In this document: positions 40,496 to 44,914 of the stretch, in pieces
Layout: every line of letters starts with the position of its first letter
Position numbering within the stretch: the stretch's first letter is position 1
NCBI RefSeq assembly: GCF_041433555.1
Contig: NZ_JAPWBR010000015.1
Coordinates: forward strand, 1-44,914
Reading direction: 5' to 3'
Source of the DNA: Granulicatella sp041433555
Lineage (GTDB): Bacteria; Bacillota; Bacilli; Lactobacillales; Aerococcaceae
Length of the DNA: 44,914 nucleotides
Made by a program: the position numbers and the translations under genes
Notes under the pieces: generated by a model
What the model saw: only the letters and a program-made list of their open reading frames with translations
Database searches by the model: none
What the model was told of the DNA's origin: nothing

Positions 40496-41011
40496 CTATT
40501 TACGAAAGACCTCAATAATGTAGGTGAAGCCAGTAACTAAAAATGAAAAGGCAATGACATAAACGACAAAGACACCTGTAGCCACTGGATTGAACAGAAT
40601 CACTAGACCTAGTAAAAATGCAAGCAAGGCTACCCACGTGATATTGCTACCAATAATAGGGAAAATCAATCCTAGACGATTGCCTTTAAAGAAAGCAATA
40701 ATGGCTTCTACAATTAACCAAATTCCTACAATGGTCGGAATGACGACCGGCAGGGTCACAAAGCCATAAGCCACGAGGTAAAGAGATAAGAGAAGATTAA
40801 CAAACCCTTGGAAAAGATAAACAGGTGAGCGAAGCTCTTTTGGTGCAGAGAAATAGCCTAAAATAGCTGCTATAGAAGAAACCAGTAAACCAAATGCAAT
40901 CCACCAGCTGTAAGCAACAAGATTAGCTACTGGGTTTGTAAATAGCAAAAGTCCTAAAAAGACAAAAACAACTCCTGTAAGGAATAGCAGTAAACGATTA
41001 GAAAATTTCAT
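40496..41011 (-). CDS. HdeD/DUF308 family membrane protein
   Basis: The protein has 171 aa with six helices in a repeated pair pattern; LFLTGVVFVFLGLLLFTNPVANL near the start and LGLVILFNPVATGVFVVYVIAFSFL near the end are the two DUF308 repeats. HdeD in E. coli is linked to acid resistance; the role in Gram-positives is not known. AGGGGG precedes the ATG. The gene lies inside the IS-bounded segment and was probably acquired with it. Confidence 0.85.
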   Translation of the reverse strand: MKFSNRLLLFLTGVVFVFLGLLLFTNPVANLVAYSWWIAFGLLVSSIAAILGYFSAPKELRSPVYLFQGFVNLLLSLYLVAYGFVTLPVVIPTIVGIWLIVEAIIAFFKGNRLGLIFPIIGSNITWVALLAFLLGLVILFNPVATGVFVVYVIAFSFLVTGFTYIIEVFRK

Positions 41012-41055
41012 TTCAATACCCCCTATATAGTATAGTATATCTTGATAATAAAACT

Positions 41056-41084
41056 AATTTACCTATTTTTATAGAAAATGTCAA
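41056..41084 (-). promoter_or_regulatory. Promoter of the DUF308 gene
   Basis: TTGACA (41079-41084), 17 bp, TAAATT (41056-41061) on the minus strand. A TATACTATACTATAT run nearer the gene is an alternative -10 region. Confidence 0.5.
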
Positions 41085-41124
41085 TAAAATAAATAGAGAA
41101 TTTGGAACTTTCAGTCTGATTTGC

Positions 41125-41190
41125 AATAAATATCCACCGGCTTATGTAAGTTAGACAGAAAATCTAACTTTTAGGGTGCACTTCATGCCT
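41125..41190. mobile_element. Right boundary of the IS scar: direct repeat and IS-end-like hairpin
   Basis: The second 20-bp direct repeat (41125-41144) is followed by GTTAGACAGAAAATCTAAC with TTTTAGGGTGCAC, a hairpin plus T run of the kind found at ends of IS3-group elements in streptococci and lactobacilli. No transposase gene is attached. Confidence 0.4.
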
Positions 41191-41208
41191 GGCAGTTCGA
41201 AACTCTAT

Positions 41209-42225
41209 TTAGTTAAACCCAATGAATCGTTGTGTGATTGTGTAAAGTCCGTTTGACAGTACTTGTACAGGTTTATTGCTCGCCATCGTGATTTTACTTA
41301 ACGCATTTTTACTAATCAGATGGAAGACTTCTGGATTGGCTTCTTTTAAATCCGCAAGCAAGGCTTTTTTCTTCTCTTGATGCTCTGGTAGTCCGCCCTT
41401 ATTGAGCAGCGCACAAGAAATCACCGTTGTAATCTCTAAATGGTTTAATAAGTAGTTCTTCAAGACGGTTGGGAATTGCCAATCACTATGGTAATTCGCC
41501 ATCAATAATTCATTCACGCGAATTTGTTGGTCGATACGGCTAATCATGACTTTCTCGTTCACGGATTGATCTTCACGACCGATAAAGTAACGGTAGAAGT
41601 CCACGTTCATATAGTATAAAGACTTGCTATATTGAAGCGGTACGAAGACAAACAAATTATCCACGTAGAAAGTATGCTCTGGCAACTGAAGGCCTGATTT
41701 ACGAAGTAAGTTCATATTGTAAATGAGTGAGTGCATCATCATGTATTTTCCACGACGAAGCGACTTGGCATCATCCCAAGTGAACACTTGATTTTCAGGA
41801 AATGCGGAAGTATAGCGCATGATTTTTTTCGTTTTCGCGCCTTCTTTTTCATAGACGAAGTTCGTAATGAACACATCTACTTCTTCACCTGTTTCCTCGA
41901 AGCGTTGTAATTGTTCTAGGATTTTTAAGTATGCACGCACATCCACCCAGTCATCACTATCGACGACTTTGAAGTACTTGCCTGTTGCGTTGGCCATCCC
42001 CGTATTCACGGCTCCACCATGCCCTTTATTTTCTTGATGGATGGCACGGATAATCGTTGGATAAGCTGCGGCATATTGGTCAGCAATGCGAGCAGTGTTG
42101 TCTTTAGAACCATCATTAATAATTAAAATTTCAACCTCTTTACCACCGGCAAGGAGCGTTTGAAGACAATAATGCATATATTCTTGAGAGTTATAGCATG
42201 GGACTGCAATGGTTAATAATTTCAT
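41209..42225 (-). CDS. Family 2 glycosyltransferase
   Basis: The protein has 338 aa: GT-A fold with LLTIAVPCYNSQEYM at the start, IINDGSKDNT (35-44), GHGGAVNTGMANATGKYFKVVDSDDW; Asp-Ser-Asp-Asp at 89-92 is the metal/nucleotide-sugar motif. The remaining 200 residues form an undefined C-terminal part without membrane helices. It builds a cell-surface glycan; donor and acceptor unknown. With glf nearby a galactofuranose-containing polymer is possible but unproven. GAGAGG lies upstream of the ATG. Confidence 0.9.
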   Translation of the reverse strand: MKLLTIAVPCYNSQEYMHYCLQTLLAGGKEVEILIINDGSKDNTARIADQYAAAYPTIIRAIHQENKGHGGAVNTGMANATGKYFKVVDSDDWVDVRAYLKILEQLQRFEETGEEVDVFITNFVYEKEGAKTKKIMRYTSAFPENQVFTWDDAKSLRRGKYMMMHSLIYNMNLLRKSGLQLPEHTFYVDNLFVFVPLQYSKSLYYMNVDFYRYFIGREDQSVNEKVMISRIDQQIRVNELLMANYHSDWQFPTVLKNYLLNHLEITTVISCALLNKGGLPEHQEKKKALLADLKEANPEVFHLISKNALSKITMASNKPVQVLSNGLYTITQRFIGFN

Positions 42226-42263
42226 GGGGGTTACCTCTCATTTCTAGTAAACTTATCTTATTT

Positions 42264-42293
42264 ACTATACCATTTTTTCGGTCATTTTGTCAG
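42264..42293 (-). promoter_or_regulatory. Promoter of the glycosyltransferase gene
   Basis: CTGACA (42288-42293), 18 bp and extended TGGTATAGT (TATAGT at 42264-42269) on the minus strand. Confidence 0.6.
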
Positions 42294-42315
42294 TTTGACT
42301 CCCTTAATCCTCTTA

Positions 42316-42348
42316 TGAAAAAAGCCCTCTTCGCACGGAAGAAGGCTT
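42316..42348 (-). terminator. Terminator of the pepD-permease unit
   Basis: On the minus strand an 11-bp stem with one G-T pair (42348-42338 with 42332-42322) and a 5-nt loop is followed by a T run. Confidence 0.85.
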
Positions 42349-42367
42349 CGACAATACTATTATTTAT

Positions 42368-43816
42368 TTATGCTTGTTGTTTTTGTTCTCTTCGTGCAAT
42401 CCATGGAAGGACGAGTCCGAGTCCAAGAAGCGCAAATGGCATAATGATATTTGAAATTAAGACAAACCACCATTCAGATGGGTTTTGCGCATAATCCATT
42501 TGTGGTACCATTCCGAGAATACATGCAAAGGCAGTGAAGGCAAATCCCCATAGTCCCATTAAGAACCCAAGTGTCTTATTGCTAATGTATTTATATTCGG
42601 CCCCTTTAAATCTGTCCCAATGACGGTATAAAAACATAAAGGCGACAAATACCCACAAGAAGCACATCGGAGAAACAATGGCATTCAAGTTTGTCATCCA
42701 AACCACAACCGTATCGATTTCCTTAAGTCCTAGAGCTGGCATGACAATTAGAGCCCCTGTCAAAATCCCTGTAAGCAAGTATCCATTTCTCAACGTACCG
42801 TTCTTTGTGCGTGCACGAAGCCAGCGAGGAACATATTCTTCATCGGCACTACCAAGGAAGATTTGAAGTGGTGCATCAATCGATAATGCCAACGTCGCGG
42901 TTTGCCCGATAAATTGCGTTAATGCGTAAATCGTAACGAGCACATTCCCAATATTCCAGTGTTTTCCAAGTACGGCAAATGCTTGATAAGCACCATTTCG
43001 CATCAAGTCTTGCGGGATATTGTTGCTATCAAAAATCATCCCCATCGCAAAAGATCCAAAGACCGCACAGATTCCAACCATCACAGCCATCGCAATCATC
43101 CCTTTTGGAAATTCTTTGGCTGGATTCTTGAGTTTATGCACATAAGGTGACATACACTCTGCTCCTCCGACCGAGAAAACAAGAAGCGCAATCGTTGTGA
43201 AGTATGAAAAATCAAACTTAGGAATATACGTTTCGATCTTATCCATATTCGCTGTTGCTAGTTGTAAATCAGGTTTAATGAGTGGAACCCCGACTGCTAA
43301 TAGGATAAACAGAATTGACATCACAAACATCGCGGTTCCCGCAATCGTTCCTAAGAATTTCAACGCGCGAATTCCCTTTGTTGAAATATAAAGGACGGCT
43401 AAGAAAAAGGCTAAACAGACTGTTACCAGTAGTGGAATTGGCAGTTCATCGATAATTCCTGAGTGCCCTTGGAATACCCATCCGAGTGCAATAAGAATCG
43501 TCTGTGGTTTTTGCGCTAAATAAGGAATCTGAACCACCCAAAATGTCCATGCGGCAAAATACGCTAGTTTCTTGGTAGACGTATGTTTAATCCAATCACT
43601 GACTCCCCCTTCACTATCTTCAAACGTCGAACCGAGTTGTCCAATCATTAATGAATATGGGATAAAGTAAATTACTAAAATAATGAGCCACGATGTAATA
43701 ACGACAATCCCTTGTTGGGCGAAATTGTTCACAACATTCCCAAGTCCCCACACAAAGTTAAATGCAATCAGGGATATCATCAGCCAACTCAGTTGCTTTT
43801 CATTTTTTTCTTCCAT
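42368..43816 (-). CDS. Amino acid permease, APC superfamily (YjeM/GadC-like)
   Basis: The protein has 482 aa with 12 or more hydrophobic helices. The N-terminal FNFVWGLGNVVNNFAQQG resembles the unwound first helix region of glutamate:GABA antiporter-like YjeM proteins, and FSVGGAECMSPYVHKLKNPAKEFPKGM is the family's helix 6-7 segment. Substrate unknown. AGGAGG precedes the ATG; the gene lies 28 bp after pepD, so peptide cleavage and amino acid transport may be co-expressed. Confidence 0.87.
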   Translation of the reverse strand: MEEKNEKQLSWLMISLIAFNFVWGLGNVVNNFAQQGIVVITSWLIILVIYFIPYSLMIGQLGSTFEDSEGGVSDWIKHTSTKKLAYFAAWTFWVVQIPYLAQKPQTILIALGWVFQGHSGIIDELPIPLLVTVCLAFFLAVLYISTKGIRALKFLGTIAGTAMFVMSILFILLAVGVPLIKPDLQLATANMDKIETYIPKFDFSYFTTIALLVFSVGGAECMSPYVHKLKNPAKEFPKGMIAMAVMVGICAVFGSFAMGMIFDSNNIPQDLMRNGAYQAFAVLGKHWNIGNVLVTIYALTQFIGQTATLALSIDAPLQIFLGSADEEYVPRWLRARTKNGTLRNGYLLTGILTGALIVMPALGLKEIDTVVVWMTNLNAIVSPMCFLWVFVAFMFLYRHWDRFKGAEYKYISNKTLGFLMGLWGFAFTAFACILGMVPQMDYAQNPSEWWFVLISNIIMPFALLGLGLVLPWIARREQKQQA

Positions 43817-43844
43817 TTTTTAACCTCCTAAACCGAATCGCTGA

Positions 43845-44914
43845 TTAGTCGCTTACTGAATAATGATTGACCATTAAATTACTAGCACGAAGCAATACCT
43901 TATCGAGCAATGCAGCTGTCTTTTCTTCGATGAAGTCACTCATTTGTTGATTTTCCGCTTCGAAGTCGATTGCTTCCCCTTTTTCAAGTTTGGCATCGAC
44001 TTGTGCAATCATGGCTTCTCCACGAGATAAAGTATTCTTTTGATAACTTTCAATATCAGCAAGATGTTCCAAATAGTGCGCATCTGCAAGCCCTGCAATT
44101 AAGCGACTTGACCAGTAGAAGGAATCCGTTGAAACCTTCGCTGTTGTATTGGCAAAATACGCAGGCGTTGTGTCCACTTGTGTAAAGAATGGTACAGCCG
44201 TTGTAAATGGCATTGACCCATACGATACCCACTGAATTCCTGTTGTATCATGCGGACGATTTGGACGAATTTGTAGGATAGCCGTTTGACTCGTACGATT
44301 AATCCCAACTGTACGGAAACGACGATTGCTCTTACCATCGCCTTGATTTCCATAAGGGTCATACGGTGTGAATTGGAAATGCGTGCTCATCGATTCTTTC
44401 ACATCTTCGACTGTAATCTTGCGGTACGGAACGCGTGCCCATGGAATTTCAAAGCTCGTTGGAGATTGTTCCACTTCTGGATTAAACATGCGTTGAATAT
44501 CCCAAGCACGAGGCGTGTTATATAAGCGGTCTTTGTCGCGTTGGGAACCGAATGCATAACGTGGATTGAACGATTCACCGTCAAAGTTTAAATTCAAGTG
44601 GTAACGAATCATAAAGTCTTTCAAATCAGGGTCGCACATGTAGTTTTCTTTATCGTCAAAATCAAAGAAGTCACTGCCGAGTTGATTTGGATTTACGACA
44701 TACGCATCATCAGGTACACGGCGAGCCATCCAGTGATGTCCACCAATCGATTCTAACCACCAAATTTCATTCACATCAGAAATCGCAATCCCATTTGACT
44801 CATAAGTTCCGGCCGTTTCAAGGAAGTGTCCAAGACGCTCTACCCCTTCGCGTGCCGTTTTAATATAAGGCAACACTAATGTAAAGATGTCTTCTTCTCC
44901 AATCCCTGTTTCCA
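43845..44914 (-). CDS. pepD: C69 family dipeptidase PepD, 5' end beyond the window
   Basis: At least 356 residues, open to the window edge; the start codon and the N-terminal nucleophile Cys of this Ntn-hydrolase family lie outside. Recognisable segments: AISDVNEIWWLESIGGHHWMARRVPDDAYVVNPNQ and YNTPRAWDIQRMFNPE. LAB PepD enzymes split dipeptides in the cytosol. A GIGEEDIFTL segment just upstream of LPYIKTAREG, read from the last bases of the window, agrees with the family. Confidence 0.9.
   Translation of the reverse strand, partial: ETGIGEEDIFTLVLPYIKTAREGVERLGHFLETAGTYESNGIAISDVNEIWWLESIGGHHWMARRVPDDAYVVNPNQLGSDFFDFDDKENYMCDPDLKDFMIRYHLNLNFDGESFNPRYAFGSQRDKDRLYNTPRAWDIQRMFNPEVEQSPTSFEIPWARVPYRKITVEDVKESMSTHFQFTPYDPYGNQGDGKSNRRFRTVGINRTSQTAILQIRPNRPHDTTGIQWVSYGSMPFTTAVPFFTQVDTTPAYFANTTAKVSTDSFYWSSRLIAGLADAHYLEHLADIESYQKNTLSRGEAMIAQVDAKLEKGEAIDFEAENQQMSDFIEEKTAALLDKVLLRASNLMVNHYSVSD

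Overview
The window is low-GC Gram-positive chromosome. Synteny blocks such as hprK-lgt-gpsA-galU-trxB, tmk-darA-holB-yabA and trmN6(yabB)-yazA-rsmI, together with a liaXYZ-type operon and a LAB-type PepD dipeptidase, point to the Lactobacillales. A Carnobacteriaceae/Granulicatella-like host is my best guess from memory; it was not tested. Most genes lie on the minus strand.

Layout. 0.1-5.1 kb: tRNA-Arg(CCG), an ABC-F ATPase, and a coupled MATE + ABC exporter pair. 5.2-7.7 kb: two structured repeats, rpmG, and a lipoprotein-ilvE pair. 7.8-12.6 kb: hprK-lgt-gpsA-galU-trxB. 12.7-16.0 kb: a DUF3290/DUF421 pair on plus, then liaXYZ (cell-envelope stress) on minus. 16.2-24.1 kb: the conserved tmk...rsmI neighbourhood, split and inverted around a sulfatase + formylglycine-generating enzyme + TSUP exporter operon. 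24.2-30.4 kb: a repeat, then a sugar ABC importer with a GH112 lacto-N-biose/galacto-N-biose phosphorylase, behind a promoter carrying catabolite-repression sites and phased direct repeats. 30.5-33.1 kb: an M20 amidohydrolase operon with a flavodoxin-fold reductase, a 59-residue protein and a YczE-like membrane protein. 33.2-36.9 kb: a heterodimeric ABC exporter preceded by a 22-codon leader peptide and a terminator. 37.0-38.3 kb: trhO with a Fur-like box in its promoter, and a repeat in its 3' region. 38.3-42.2 kb: glf and a GT2 glycosyltransferase separated by an insertion-sequence scar carrying a DUF308 gene. 42.3 kb to the end: an APC permease and a partial pepD dipeptidase.

Two observations stand out. 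First, five copies of an intergenic element of about 190 bp occur at 5.2, 5.65, 16.2, 24.3 and 38.05 kb. Each folds into a long outer stem, a short second stem and two hairpins. The stem sequences differ between copies while base-pairing is kept, so the pattern looks like a structured RNA or a mobile palindromic element under structural constraint. I do not recognise it as a named family. Second, the heterodimeric ABC exporter has a leader-peptide/terminator/antiterminator arrangement that resembles the Bacillus subtilis bmrB-bmrCD attenuator.

All functional names come from motif and family recognition by eye. No database search was run.
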